Below, piece after piece: positions 16,767-25,427 of a stretch of DNA of 64,000 bases. The notes beneath the pieces were generated by a model, which was given only the letters and a program-made list of their open reading frames with translations, was not told where the DNA came from and did no database searches. The position numbers and the translations under genes are program-made. Each line of letters opens with the position of its first letter. The first letter of the stretch is position 1. The DNA is from Cellvibrio sp. KY-GH-1. Its GTDB lineage: Bacteria; Pseudomonadota; Gammaproteobacteria; Pseudomonadales; Cellvibrionaceae. Where the stretch lies: the NCBI RefSeq assembly GCF_008806975.1, contig NZ_CP031728.1, positions 1,488,001 through 1,552,000 of the forward strand, read 5' to 3'.

Positions 16767-17759
16767 TCAATATTCCATTTGCAACTCTTTGTGCATTACG
16801 GGAGCCTCTTTTACTTGACGTCCCTCCACCACTGCCTGGGCATAGTGCTCTGCCACAGCAATAGCGGCACAATTGATGATATCCAGATTACCGGCATATT
16901 TAGGTAAGTAATCGCCCAAACCTTCAACACTCAGATCTATGCGTATACCGCCATCAATAACCATTGGACTGGACTCCAAACGATAACCAGGAACATAGCG
17001 CTGAATGCGCAACAGCATTTCATTGAGCGGCCCTTGCAACGCATCCAGATCTGCAGCATCACACCAGGCGGTTACACTGGTAAACATCCGGGTTTCTAAA
17101 TTCACTTCATCCACATGCAAGGCCACTTCAAAATCAGCAACCCCGGTGTATTTGCGTAATCCGGATTTAGTGTTGTGGTAATACTCTTCGATATTAGCCA
17201 AAGTGCCTGGCCCGATAGAATTGGCCGAGACAATCGAAGAGACGGAAATTTTTTTCACATCGGGAATACAGCGCGCCAACACCTGTGCAACTGGAATCGA
17301 AGACTGACCACCGCACGAAATCATACTGATATTGCGATGATCCAGTGCTTCTTGCATTCCCAAGGCAGGAACACAGCACTCGCCAATTTGCGAGGGTGTC
17401 ATATCAATAGCGAGAATCCCAAGCTCTTCAAATAATTTTGCGTGTTCTTTATGAAATGCTGCTGAAGTCGCATCAAATACGATATCGCATTGATTGCCCG
17501 ACTCCAAAAAAGCATTGATACCTTTATCAGACACTTTTACACCCAACTTTGCCGCATAAATCATCCCTGCAGAATCAAGATTGCGACCAGCAAACAATAC
17601 GCATTCCAAATAATTGGACCGCTGAACCTTTGCCAGAAGATCAGCACCAATTTTTCCGGTACCAATAATGCCCACACGTACTTTTTGATTTTGTTGTTTT
17701 GAATTGAACAGCGCCGAACTAAAAAATGTATCGCGTAACAGGGACTTAATGAACTGCAT
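16767..17759 (-). CDS. Acetaldehyde dehydrogenase (acylating), orphan MhpF/DmpF-type
   Basis: 330 residues, with a good AAGGATTAAATT-ATG start. It would convert acetaldehyde, CoA and NAD+ to acetyl-CoA. The N-terminal Rossmann motif is VGIIGTGKIGADLL (about 29-42), FDATSAAFH follows, and the predicted catalytic Cys149 sits in SCGGQSSIPV. ANSIGPGTLANIEEY and the late VIDGGIRIDLSVEGLGDYLPKYAGNLDI segment fit the family. An N-terminal extension of about 25 residues precedes the Rossmann fold. In meta-cleavage pathways this enzyme is encoded beside and bound to 4-hydroxy-2-oxovalerate aldolase, but no aldolase is visible here, so either it acts with a distant partner or has another role. Confidence 0.85.
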   Translation of the reverse strand: MQFIKSLLRDTFFSSALFNSKQQNQKVRVGIIGTGKIGADLLAKVQRSNYLECVLFAGRNLDSAGMIYAAKLGVKVSDKGINAFLESGNQCDIVFDATSAAFHKEHAKLFEELGILAIDMTPSQIGECCVPALGMQEALDHRNISMISCGGQSSIPVAQVLARCIPDVKKISVSSIVSANSIGPGTLANIEEYYHNTKSGLRKYTGVADFEVALHVDEVNLETRMFTSVTAWCDAADLDALQGPLNEMLLRIQRYVPGYRLESSPMVIDGGIRIDLSVEGLGDYLPKYAGNLDIINCAAIAVAEHYAQAVVEGRQVKEAPVMHKELQMEY

Positions 17760-18318
17760 AATTTAATCCTTAAAAATTATCTCATTAACCGATTTCTGCG
17801 TCGGTGGGGAAAAATGCACCCCAAAGATTCCACAGTCATTTTGAGCTGAAAATAACCGAAATTAATTTTCGCGAACCAGATCTCATAATCGAAAATTTAA
17901 ATTACAGGCATTTTTTTTATTGCTAGAACTTAGAATCCAGGTTTTTTTGTAAAGAGTCACAAGAACAATATGATTAATTATTGATGCGTCAAAGCGAATA
18001 AATATCAACCAATTGCCGAACGCTCGACGACTAAATAAAAAAATAATTTAAGCGACAAATTTTTTAATGCCACCTTCGCACAGCTATTAAAAATATTCAC
18101 GAGTCGCCATAATCGCGCGCCGCTGAATTGCAATAACAGCGAACCCTGTAATACCCAGGAGCACCTACAACCAACAATGTTAAAACAACAGGAATTGTGT
18201 TAGCTAACATTGCCATCTTTTTTGTTTATCAATGATGAGATACAAACACTACTTTGATCTGAGGTTTCATCGAAGTAAAAGGTAATTATTTAACAACTGA
18301 CATCCAAAGGAGCATCCA
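17760..18318. other. Divergent intergenic region
   Basis: About 560 AT-rich bases between the acetaldehyde dehydrogenase (minus) and the GTG-started gene at 18319 (plus). It must contain both promoters. A short minus-strand frame from ATG 18216 with a hydrophobic start appears to run into a frame change near 18165 and end at 18087 in the other frame; it could be a broken or very small membrane peptide. Nothing else is supported. Confidence 0.5.
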
Positions 18319-19575
18319 GTGGTTAAACAACCCAAGCATTACTTTGAGGCGATTTTGGGAATTAATGCGCCATGGTCAGTACAGGACGTTGCGATCGACG
18401 AGAAGAACCGAGTTATTCAAATTGAATTGTCTTACCAGGTTGAAAAATCGCGCTTTTCCTTTTTCTCGAAAAACCCGGATACCAACAACAACCGTATTTC
18501 TGACGCAGGTTTTGCCAAACGCTGGATGCACACCAGTCTTGGCAACTATGCCTGCCATATCATCTCCAGCTTTTATGATCAAAGTATGAGCGGCTCGGGT
18601 ATCAGCAAGGACTCTTTGTTACAACCTGGTTTTCTCGGCGATGCCAATCGCAATTACACCCATGAACTGCGCCAACATGTTGCACTCTTCCATATTCGCG
18701 GCCTAAGCCCGGATGCCATCGCCAATACTTTGCGCATTGAACAAGTACTGGTGGAAGAAATTATTGGTGATATTGAAAAAACCCCTGAGTCCTATCGCAT
18801 GGCAACTTGCTTACCGATGGAATCCGATCCGATTTGGGAAAGCATGATCTATGACAAGTTTCACCTGCGTACTCAGCTATTTTCGCTGAAGCTCCTGCTA
18901 TCCAAACTGAAACTCACCATGATTGACCCCAAGGTAGAAACCAAACTATCGGACTCAGTCAATGAATTGCGCAAATTTTTTATCTCCCACGCCAATTCGC
19001 TCGATGCAGAATTTAGTCAAATTTGCGCGCTTTCTACTAAGAAGCAATCCGTGGAAGAGCGCCGTAGCACAGTTACCAAACTGGTTTTACCGTCGCTTAA
19101 AAATAGTATCTGGCTTAAGTTAATCAGCGCAAAAATTGATCTCGGCTCTAACAATATGCCGCTCAACTTATTTTTGGTTCGCTCGCGCCACGCCTTTCAA
19201 AACACAAACGACAACAACGTGCGAGTGGAAGTATTGAATCAACTGCGCGAATTTTTCCGCAAAAATGCCCGCAACCTGAAACAAGAATTAATCCAAATCA
19301 ACCAGATCATGAATGCACCTGAGGAACATCAGGTAAGCCTTCCCGATGAGCACAGCGATGTATGGAAGCGTATTCTGAAGGACGACACCTTCATCCCGAG
19401 TGCACATATCGCTTATAAGTTGTTGCTATCCAATTTGCGCTCTCAAATCCTGATGAATCCGGACCCTGTTGTCGAATTAAATGCGGTAAGACGCGTACGG
19501 GACTTCATGAAGCACAATCAACGTTTTATGCAACAAGAGTTGCGCATGGTTATTAACAACGGTTATTCAAACTAA
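18319..19575 (+). CDS. Uncharacterised protein with three internal helical repeats
   Basis: 418 residues from a GTG start with a strong AAAGGAG at 18306-18312. The N-terminal 80 residues (HYFEAILGINAPWSVQDV...) recall the N-terminus of ISL3-type transposases, though no zinc-binding Cys are present, and a predicted helix-turn-helix-like segment follows (about 116-152, RGLSPDAIANTLRI). The rest is three copies of a ~70-residue unit (about 169-237, 261-331 and 345-413). Each begins with an invariant Trp (IW/IW/VW), then an LxLLLS-type helix and ends LRxFFxxNAxxLxxEL. No catalytic residues are evident. It is 17 bases upstream of a DUF6976-like gene, so the two are one operon. Function unknown; a scaffold or nucleic-acid-binding protein is a guess. 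Confidence 0.75.
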   Translation: MVKQPKHYFEAILGINAPWSVQDVAIDEKNRVIQIELSYQVEKSRFSFFSKNPDTNNNRISDAGFAKRWMHTSLGNYACHIISSFYDQSMSGSGISKDSLLQPGFLGDANRNYTHELRQHVALFHIRGLSPDAIANTLRIEQVLVEEIIGDIEKTPESYRMATCLPMESDPIWESMIYDKFHLRTQLFSLKLLLSKLKLTMIDPKVETKLSDSVNELRKFFISHANSLDAEFSQICALSTKKQSVEERRSTVTKLVLPSLKNSIWLKLISAKIDLGSNNMPLNLFLVRSRHAFQNTNDNNVRVEVLNQLREFFRKNARNLKQELIQINQIMNAPEEHQVSLPDEHSDVWKRILKDDTFIPSAHIAYKLLLSNLRSQILMNPDPVVELNAVRRVRDFMKHNQRFMQQELRMVINNGYSN

Positions 19576-19592
19576 TTGCCAGGAGAGCTTGT

Positions 19593-20621
19593 ATGGCACA
19601 AGAAACTGATATTCGTATTCGCAGCGCATTGGTCACACGCGACCAGGTTGTTGAGAAAATCAATCGCGGTGAATACCTCGTCATTGCCGCCGACGAAAGC
19701 GTTTTGAATGACCTACCTTCAGGTAACTGGATTGCCGGAACTATTCCGTACTTTATGACCAGTGAAGGAGGAAAAGCAGACAGGGAACACGTGTTTGTTA
19801 ATACGATTGAAGGGATTCAACCCAGCAACGCGCCACGTATCACCTTATACGATATTAATTCTATTTCACGAATTGCCCAGGAAGCTCCCGAACACGGCTT
19901 CACGATTTTAATTCTGCCGGCCATGTCAGAAGTGCATTCTTCCTATGCGCAAAATGCACCAGATTTCCCCAACATGTATTTTTCACCTATCGTTGGTTGG
20001 ATTTCAGGTGTGCATCTGGATGATATCGGCAGTCGCGCCGCAAAAGTGGGCTTTGGACCTGCGCGCGGCATGTTGTTTGATCAGCAGGCCGTTGCCATGC
20101 ATGTGCCGCTCCCCTCACATCAATTGGCCAATATCAATATCGTGAATTTGTTTAATCAAGGGCATGGTCCGGAAATTAAATTTAAATCTACCGGCTTTTC
20201 AGTAAGCGACTGCACTATTAATGGTGAAGCGGCCAATTTGGCTGATTACATAAAATACGCCAAGATTGATACCCGCTTGCCATTAGTAGCCAATTATTCC
20301 GGGGTAATGATTAACGTCAGTATCCAGCAAGTAGATGAAGCCAATCAGAAAGTGGATTTGTACGCACCGGTATTTAGCGATATCAGCTACAGATTTGCCC
20401 AGCCAGTAGAAAACTATATTGAAAGCTTCAACAAAGAATTATCCGCTTCAGCGAGCGAAAATATTTCCTTCTCGTGTAACTGCATTCTGAATTATTTGTA
20501 TTCAGAGTTGGAAGGTAAAAAGACCCGCGAGCTAACCGGCCCGATTACGTTTGGTGAAGTCGCCTATCAATTACTAAACCAGACTCTGGTTTATCTCAGC
20601 TTGACCGGTGGCTCTCGCTAA
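19593..20621 (+). CDS. DUF6976-like protein with possible FIST-like C-terminus
   Basis: 342 residues, with AGGAGAG upstream. The N-terminus reads ADESVLNDLPSGNWIAGTIPYFMT, a stretch I associate with the DUF6976 family of proteobacterial proteins of unknown role. The C-terminal part (FSCNCILNYLYSELEGK...GPITFGEVAYQLLNQTLVYL) resembles the end of FIST sensory domains, where a GPxTxGE segment and a Cys-containing strand are conserved. No signal peptide, membrane segment or catalytic motif is seen, so it is probably cytoplasmic. It shares an operon with the upstream three-repeat protein, and a hairpin ends the operon. Confidence 0.7.
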   Translation: MAQETDIRIRSALVTRDQVVEKINRGEYLVIAADESVLNDLPSGNWIAGTIPYFMTSEGGKADREHVFVNTIEGIQPSNAPRITLYDINSISRIAQEAPEHGFTILILPAMSEVHSSYAQNAPDFPNMYFSPIVGWISGVHLDDIGSRAAKVGFGPARGMLFDQQAVAMHVPLPSHQLANINIVNLFNQGHGPEIKFKSTGFSVSDCTINGEAANLADYIKYAKIDTRLPLVANYSGVMINVSIQQVDEANQKVDLYAPVFSDISYRFAQPVENYIESFNKELSASASENISFSCNCILNYLYSELEGKKTRELTGPITFGEVAYQLLNQTLVYLSLTGGSR

Positions 20622-20629
20622 TCACCAGT

Positions 20630-20660
20630 ACTCGCTATCAATATTGCGTTGATAGCGAGT
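20630..20660 (+). terminator. Stem-loop ending the DUF6976 operon
   Basis: Arms ACTCGCTATCAA (20630-20641) and TTGATAGCGAGT (20649-20660), with a 7-base loop. The T-tail is poor, so termination strength is uncertain. Confidence 0.6.
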
Positions 20661-20701
20661 AATTCCTATACTCCATAAGTCCAATTCCCCAGCGAGTATT
20701 T

Positions 20702-20992
20702 ATGGAACTGCTACGTGCTCTTATCTCACTCCTGCTTTTTGGGTGCGGCTTGTATTTTCTTTTTGATGGGTTTAATCCCACGTTCGACTGGAAAGCGCTG
20801 GCATTTGCTATAATTGCCTTTTTACTTGCGTATTTTTTCTGGCCAAGCAAAAAACGCGGTCAACGCGACGACGACAACCCTTGGCTCGATGCACTTGAAC
20901 TTGTGATTGAATTACCGGTAGAGCTTTTTCTTTGGGTTATTCGCCTGTTTACACGCCTTTTTAAGGATGGTGATGCAGGGGTAGATCTCTAG
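20702..20992 (+). CDS. Small membrane protein of unknown function
   Basis: 96 residues. Two hydrophobic segments lie near 5-21 and 31-47, followed by a charged loop (KKRGQRDDDNPW) and a third amphipathic/hydrophobic helix near 63-85 (VIELPVELFLWVIRLFTRLF). No signal peptide or family motif is recognised. It ends 2 bases before the stop of the convergent gene at 20995, with no terminator between, so the two transcripts may overlap. Confidence 0.6.
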   Translation: MELLRALISLLLFGCGLYFLFDGFNPTFDWKALAFAIIAFLLAYFFWPSKKRGQRDDDNPWLDALELVIELPVELFLWVIRLFTRLFKDGDAGVDL

Positions 20993-20994
20993 CA

Positions 20995-21516
20995 CTATCC
21001 ACGCCCTGCCCCATACGCCTGAATGTATTGCTGCAAGGCTTTTTCATTGCGTTTGATAAATTCGATATCACTGGGCGGTACAGCCAATACTGCCGGGTCC
21101 GCTTTTTCTTCGAGTTGTTTCGCCTGCTCTTCAGTCACTTTTCCGAGATCGCCAAATAAAAAATAAGCTGCAATTGCATTGCCTAATCTGGTGCTCAAGC
21201 GCATATATTCGCCAACTGATTTCCAACCATGCTTTTGTAAAACCGGATCAACAGAGGTTTGTAAATGTTTTGCTTGCAAGAGCGCGGCAATTTTTTTGTC
21301 TTGTTCTGATGGGGCCAAGGCATCGAAGGCTTTTATCTCTGCATCGGTTGTATTCATTCCATCAACCACTTGCATAATGGGCGCCATATCGCGATTGGAT
21401 TGCATCCAGCGCTGCACCGATTGCGCATTTAAATGGGTATTACTGGGTAGCAATTGCGCGGCAGCAGGATTGCTCAACAATAATAAACTGAACCAAATAA
21501 CAAAAATTCTAAACAT
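20995..21516 (-). CDS. Exported protein of unknown function
   Basis: 173 residues from the ATG at 21516, chosen because it opens directly into a signal peptide (MFRIFVIWFSLLLLSNPAAAQ); an upstream ATG at 21549 adds 11 residues that would spoil it. The mature part is mainly helical and polar (VQRWMQSNRDMAPIMQVVDGM, KIAALLQAKHLQ) with no cysteines or catalytic motif. A periplasmic location is likely. It is probably in a transcript with the membrane protein upstream at 21565-21954 (48 bases apart). Confidence 0.65.
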   Translation of the reverse strand: MFRIFVIWFSLLLLSNPAAAQLLPSNTHLNAQSVQRWMQSNRDMAPIMQVVDGMNTTDAEIKAFDALAPSEQDKKIAALLQAKHLQTSVDPVLQKHGWKSVGEYMRLSTRLGNAIAAYFLFGDLGKVTEEQAKQLEEKADPAVLAVPPSDIEFIKRNEKALQQYIQAYGAGRG

Positions 21517-21564
21517 AAACCCGCATCCACCTGTGTAAATACGCAACAAAAAAACAAATACAGA

Positions 21565-21954
21565 TCAAGAAATACGTAAGGAAATAGCCGTTGTTAACGA
21601 CCATACCCAAAAAAAGAAGAACGCCAGAAAGGGAGTCAATATCCCCAAGGACATACCCGCCACACCTTTGCCTTCATAAAAAGGATAAAACACAAACAGT
21701 TGAATCAACGTAGGAACCAAGGCGATCACAAAGCTGCGAGCAAACAAACTACTGGCAAAAATCGGCAATAAAAATAGGAACCCCCACAATCCGCCCCACA
21801 CTATGCGGGGATACATCCAATGGGGCGATACCGATCCGGGCAAATTGACATTTAGCGTTTGGGTTATGCCATAGCGCCAAAACAACCACATCACTACACA
21901 CATTATCAAGCCACCCAGGCAACCGGCACCAAATACTGTTAACGCATTCTTCAT
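21565..21954 (-). CDS. Four-helix membrane protein of unknown function
   Basis: 129 residues from ATG 21954, which has GGAAGAG about 9 bases upstream; an earlier ATG at 21975 would place that signal inside the gene. Hydrophobic segments lie near 5-27 (GAGCLGGLIMCVVMWLFW), 50-68, 72-92 and 102-125. Short aromatic-rich loops connect them. No conserved motif is recognised, and the role is unknown. Confidence 0.65.
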   Translation of the reverse strand: MKNALTVFGAGCLGGLIMCVVMWLFWRYGITQTLNVNLPGSVSPHWMYPRIVWGGLWGFLFLLPIFASSLFARSFVIALVPTLIQLFVFYPFYEGKGVAGMSLGILTPFLAFFFFWVWSLTTAISLRIS

Positions 21955-22147
21955 AGTAAACTCTTCCTGGCACACGCTTCTTGATCAAAAGGAGAACAAA
22001 AACTGATCGAAATCTACTGCCAATAACTGGCAATTAACCACCGATAATGGGCGACAGTGTAGCACTGCAAATTAACACTTGGTTACACGATACCGGCGGT
22101 GTGAGCTGCTACAATATTGGCCTGAATTTTATACAGCGAAGTATGCC

Positions 22148-23977
22148 ATGTTCCGTTTTTTTGAAAGCCTGATTAAGCCCTTCCCTCCTCAGGAACCCAC
22201 CAGCCCGCCCAAAACGCTCTACGCCTTCTGCCGCCACTACAGCCGTGGTGCAGAGGCCTATCTGGTGGGAATGGCGATATTTACCGGTTTGATTGCCATC
22301 TTGGAGGTATCGCTATTTGGTTTTTTGGGCGATCTGGTTGACTCGCTCAACAAGCATTCACCGGAAAGCTTTTGGACCGAATCCCGCCAGGAACTAATCT
22401 GGATGGGTTTCATTTTATTAGTTGGATTGCCTGTTTCGGTACTGATGCATTCACTATTAATGCACCAAACCCTGCTAGGCAACTTTCCCATGCGTATTCG
22501 CTGGCAGGCCCACCGTTACCTGCTGGGTCAGAGCTATCAGTTTTATCAAAACGAATTTGCCGGTCGCATTGCCACCAAGGTAATGCAGACTGCACTCGCC
22601 GTGCGCGAGACCATTATGAAGCTACTCGATGTACTGCTGTACGTCATTGTCTATTTCAGCAGTATTTTGGTGTTGGCGGTTTCGCTGGATTGGCGACTCG
22701 CGATTCCCCTGGTGATTTGGTTTATCGCCTACTGCGGTCTGCTTTATATTTTTCTGCCGCGCCTGTCCAAAATTTCAACCCGTCAAGCTCATGCTCGTTC
22801 GGATATGACTGGCCGACTCGTAGATACTTACACTAACATCTCCACCGTGAAATTGTTTTCCCACTCTAATCGCGAAGCAGACTACGCAAAAAAAGGAATG
22901 GAAAATTTCCTCACTACAGTTCACCCACAAATGCGTCTTGCCACTTTGTTAGGCACCAGCGTGTGGGTCATTAGTGTCATTCTGATATTCTCGATTGCAG
23001 CGACATCACTTTGGCTCTGGTCAAACGCGGCTATTACCACCGGTGCTATTGCTGCTGCTATTGGGCTGGTACTGCGCTTAAACGGTATGGCGCAATGGAT
23101 AATGTGGGAAGTATCAGCGCTATTTGAAAATATGGGTACCGCACGCGATGGTTTAAATACCTTGTCGATTCCACGTGAAGTGCAAGACCAGTCCGCAGCG
23201 ACTGAAATAAAAATTACCCAGAGCGCAATTGATTTTAATGCCGTTAATTTTAACTACGGCAAAAACTCTGGGTTGCTGCAAGACTTCAACCTGCACATTA
23301 ATGCAGGCGAAAAAATTGGTTTGGTGGGGCGCTCGGGCGCAGGAAAATCCACACTCGTGAATTTGCTGCTGCGTTTTTATGATGTGGACTCAGGTTCAAT
23401 ATTAATCGATCAGCAAAATATTGCCGAAGTAAAACAGGAAAGCTTGCGCGCGCAAATTGGTATGGTCACGCAAGACACGTCCCTATTGCATCGCTCAATT
23501 CGCGACAACCTGCTCTACGGCAAGCCAAATGCCACTGAAGAAGAAATGATTTGTGCCGCTAAACAAGCAGAAGCGCATGAATTTATTATGAACCTGGTGG
23601 ATAACGAAGGCCGCAAAGGTTACGACGCTCACGTGGGCGAACGCGGAGTAAAACTATCTGGAGGACAACGCCAGCGAATTGCGATTGCGCGCGTGTTAAT
23701 TAAAAACGCACCGATTTTGATTATGGATGAGGCGACTTCCGCACTGGATTCAGAAGTAGAAGCGGCAATTCAAACCAATTTAAATTCCTTGATGCAAGGC
23801 AAAACGGTTATTGCGATCGCGCACCGTTTATCCACTATAGCAGCGCTGGATCGCTTAATCGTATTGGATAAAGGTCAAATTATCGAACAAGGAACTCACA
23901 GTGAATTGCTAACCCTCAACGGCGTGTATGCGCATTTATGGGCGCATCAGTCCGGGGGATTCCTGGGGGAGTTTTAA
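22148..23977 (+). CDS. ABC exporter half-transporter (fused membrane and ATPase domains)
   Basis: 609 residues from ATG 22148; upstream in-frame starts add an unlikely polar leader. The N-terminal ~350 residues form the six-helix exporter membrane domain. The C-terminal ATPase has Walker A GRSGAGKST, Q-loop MVTQDTSLL, signature LSGGQRQRIAIAR, Walker B ILIMDEATSALD and switch AHRLST. It should work as a homodimer (or with another half) in the inner membrane, moving a lipid, peptide or drug; MsbA-like but not demonstrably MsbA. It is a single-gene unit. The substrate cannot be told from sequence. Confidence 0.9.
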   Translation: MFRFFESLIKPFPPQEPTSPPKTLYAFCRHYSRGAEAYLVGMAIFTGLIAILEVSLFGFLGDLVDSLNKHSPESFWTESRQELIWMGFILLVGLPVSVLMHSLLMHQTLLGNFPMRIRWQAHRYLLGQSYQFYQNEFAGRIATKVMQTALAVRETIMKLLDVLLYVIVYFSSILVLAVSLDWRLAIPLVIWFIAYCGLLYIFLPRLSKISTRQAHARSDMTGRLVDTYTNISTVKLFSHSNREADYAKKGMENFLTTVHPQMRLATLLGTSVWVISVILIFSIAATSLWLWSNAAITTGAIAAAIGLVLRLNGMAQWIMWEVSALFENMGTARDGLNTLSIPREVQDQSAATEIKITQSAIDFNAVNFNYGKNSGLLQDFNLHINAGEKIGLVGRSGAGKSTLVNLLLRFYDVDSGSILIDQQNIAEVKQESLRAQIGMVTQDTSLLHRSIRDNLLYGKPNATEEEMICAAKQAEAHEFIMNLVDNEGRKGYDAHVGERGVKLSGGQRQRIAIARVLIKNAPILIMDEATSALDSEVEAAIQTNLNSLMQGKTVIAIAHRLSTIAALDRLIVLDKGQIIEQGTHSELLTLNGVYAHLWAHQSGGFLGEF

Positions 23978-24003
23978 CCCTCCCCCTCTTTGTCATTAAA
24001 ACC

Positions 24004-24471
24004 CTAGGCCGGACTATCGTCCGGCTTATCGTACCAAACGCCGTATTTATCCCCTTGCCAGGCTAAAAAATGGAAAAAGTACGCGGTGACCAATAACACC
24101 AATCCACCAGGCAACGCTTTCGGGTCAATCCACGCAACTGCACAGAGCAAAAAACCAAAGAAATGACAAAAGACCATACCGCGAATCGTCGATTTTCGCG
24201 TAGGTTTAAAGGTGAAGTAATTTATAAAAAACCACCATTTCAACCACAACGGTAGGTTTTTCCAAACATCAGAGTTTTTATCCATCATCACGCGCTCCTG
24301 GGTTAGGGTTTGAATATCCACTTCAAGTACAGCGGCGATGCATTTCAAAGATTCCACACTGGCCTTATGGCCACTTTCAATCCGTTGAATGGTTCTTACA
24401 TTTAAGCCTGACATCTGGGCCAACTGCTCCTGCGAGAGATGACGACTAATGCGTAGTTCCTTAAGAATCAT
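24004..24471 (-). CDS. XRE-family helix-turn-helix regulator with 2TM C-terminal domain
   Basis: 155 residues from ATG 24471, which has CGGAG 7 bases before it; the longer frame to 24591 has no comparable signal. Residues 1-60 are an XRE/Cro helix-turn-helix (LSQEQLAQMSGLNVRTIQRIESG). The C-terminal part has two membrane segments (about 100-117 and 122-143) and a WQGDKYGVWYDKPD tail, resembling 2TM domains of membrane-tethered regulators. It may sense a membrane condition and regulate nearby genes. It lies 126 bases downstream of the small membrane gene at 24597, same strand. Confidence 0.8.
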   Translation of the reverse strand: MILKELRISRHLSQEQLAQMSGLNVRTIQRIESGHKASVESLKCIAAVLEVDIQTLTQERVMMDKNSDVWKNLPLWLKWWFFINYFTFKPTRKSTIRGMVFCHFFGFLLCAVAWIDPKALPGGLVLLVTAYFFHFLAWQGDKYGVWYDKPDDSPA

Positions 24472-24596
24472 AAAAAATGCTCCGACCTCTGTAGCCCTAA
24501 TCATGAGCAAAGAGTAGCAGTGCCGGTGACGAAACCATCCCGACATTTGCCCGACAACAGGCAGTTTGGTGAGACTTTGATTGAAAAACAAACTGA

Positions 24597-24857
24597 TTAT
24601 TGCTTTTTGGCGAAATAGACATCCCAGATTAGCAGGACTACTCCGACAAAAAATCCAACGTGCCCCAGCATGGCACCTATCGCAAATAGCCAGCTGGCGA
24701 TCACGGGATTTGCGTCTGCATCGCCGAAATAGCTAATCAACATAATCGGTAAGGCACTGAGAATTACCAGCATAAGACTTAGTGCAATGATTTTTATCCC
24801 GCGCAGTGAATTACTGCAAAGCACCGCGCGGACGGGATTCCACACCGACGTTACCAC
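24597..24857 (-). CDS. Small three-helix membrane protein
   Basis: 86 residues from a GTG that overlaps the end of the DUF2058 gene (stop at 24851) by 7 bases, suggesting coupling. Hydrophobic segments lie near 22-40 and 52-78. The exact start is uncertain, as a later start near residue 20 would still encode the hydrophobic core. No family is recognised. Overlap with the upstream gene and the downstream XRE gene suggests one transcript. Confidence 0.5.
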   Translation of the reverse strand: MVTSVWNPVRAVLCSNSLRGIKIIALSLMLVILSALPIMLISYFGDADANPVIASWLFAIGAMLGHVGFFVGVVLLIWDVYFAKKQ

Positions 24858-25396
24858 ATCAAATCGTCGGGGATTACATAATCCTTATAAGGATCATCTT
24901 CTTCCACCTGCTGGGTAGTTTTGGTGTTGGCTACCACCACGGCTCCTTCATCGCGCTGAGCGATTTTATCGGCAACAATGCGCGGCACCAGTTCGTAGCC
25001 CTCGCCGAGTTGAACCACCGCCAAAACGCCCCGCACAATTTGTTCCTGCACAGTTTTTGACACACGTATTTTTTTTATCAACTTACCGTGCGTGAAATTG
25101 TATTCAACATCATTCTCGCCAGCGCCCTTTTTCTGGCGATGATTTTCAATCAGCTGCTTGATTTGCGCAGCGATAGCTTTTTGCTGTAATTCCAAATCCC
25201 GTTGGCGATTCAACTCCCGGTCGCGCTCTGCTTTCTCCAGACGCGCTTGCTCTGCAGATTGCTTTATTTCGTCCACTTTTTCTTCGTTGGAGCGGCGCGC
25301 AACGTTGGTTTCTTTACGCTTTTCTTTGTTGGCCTGCTTGGCTTTCTTCGCGTCAATTAATCCCGCTTTAAGGAGCTGGTCCTGTAGTGATGCCAT
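24851..25396 (-). CDS. DUF2058 family protein (YaiL-like)
   Basis: 181 residues. The N-terminal MASLQDQLLKAGLIDAKKAKQANKEKRK is the family's usual start; a long charged coiled-coil follows (about 20-90). A C-terminal domain has YNFTHGKLIKKIRV and GYELVPRIVADKIAQRD. Soluble, probably cytoplasmic; the molecular role of the family is not established. The gene begins 31 bases after the photolyase stop and may be in its transcript. Confidence 0.88.
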   Translation of the reverse strand: MASLQDQLLKAGLIDAKKAKQANKEKRKETNVARRSNEEKVDEIKQSAEQARLEKAERDRELNRQRDLELQQKAIAAQIKQLIENHRQKKGAGENDVEYNFTHGKLIKKIRVSKTVQEQIVRGVLAVVQLGEGYELVPRIVADKIAQRDEGAVVVANTKTTQQVEEDDPYKDYVIPDDLMW

Positions 25397-25427
25397 GATA
25401 ATTCTCGTTACTAATGAACATTCAATA

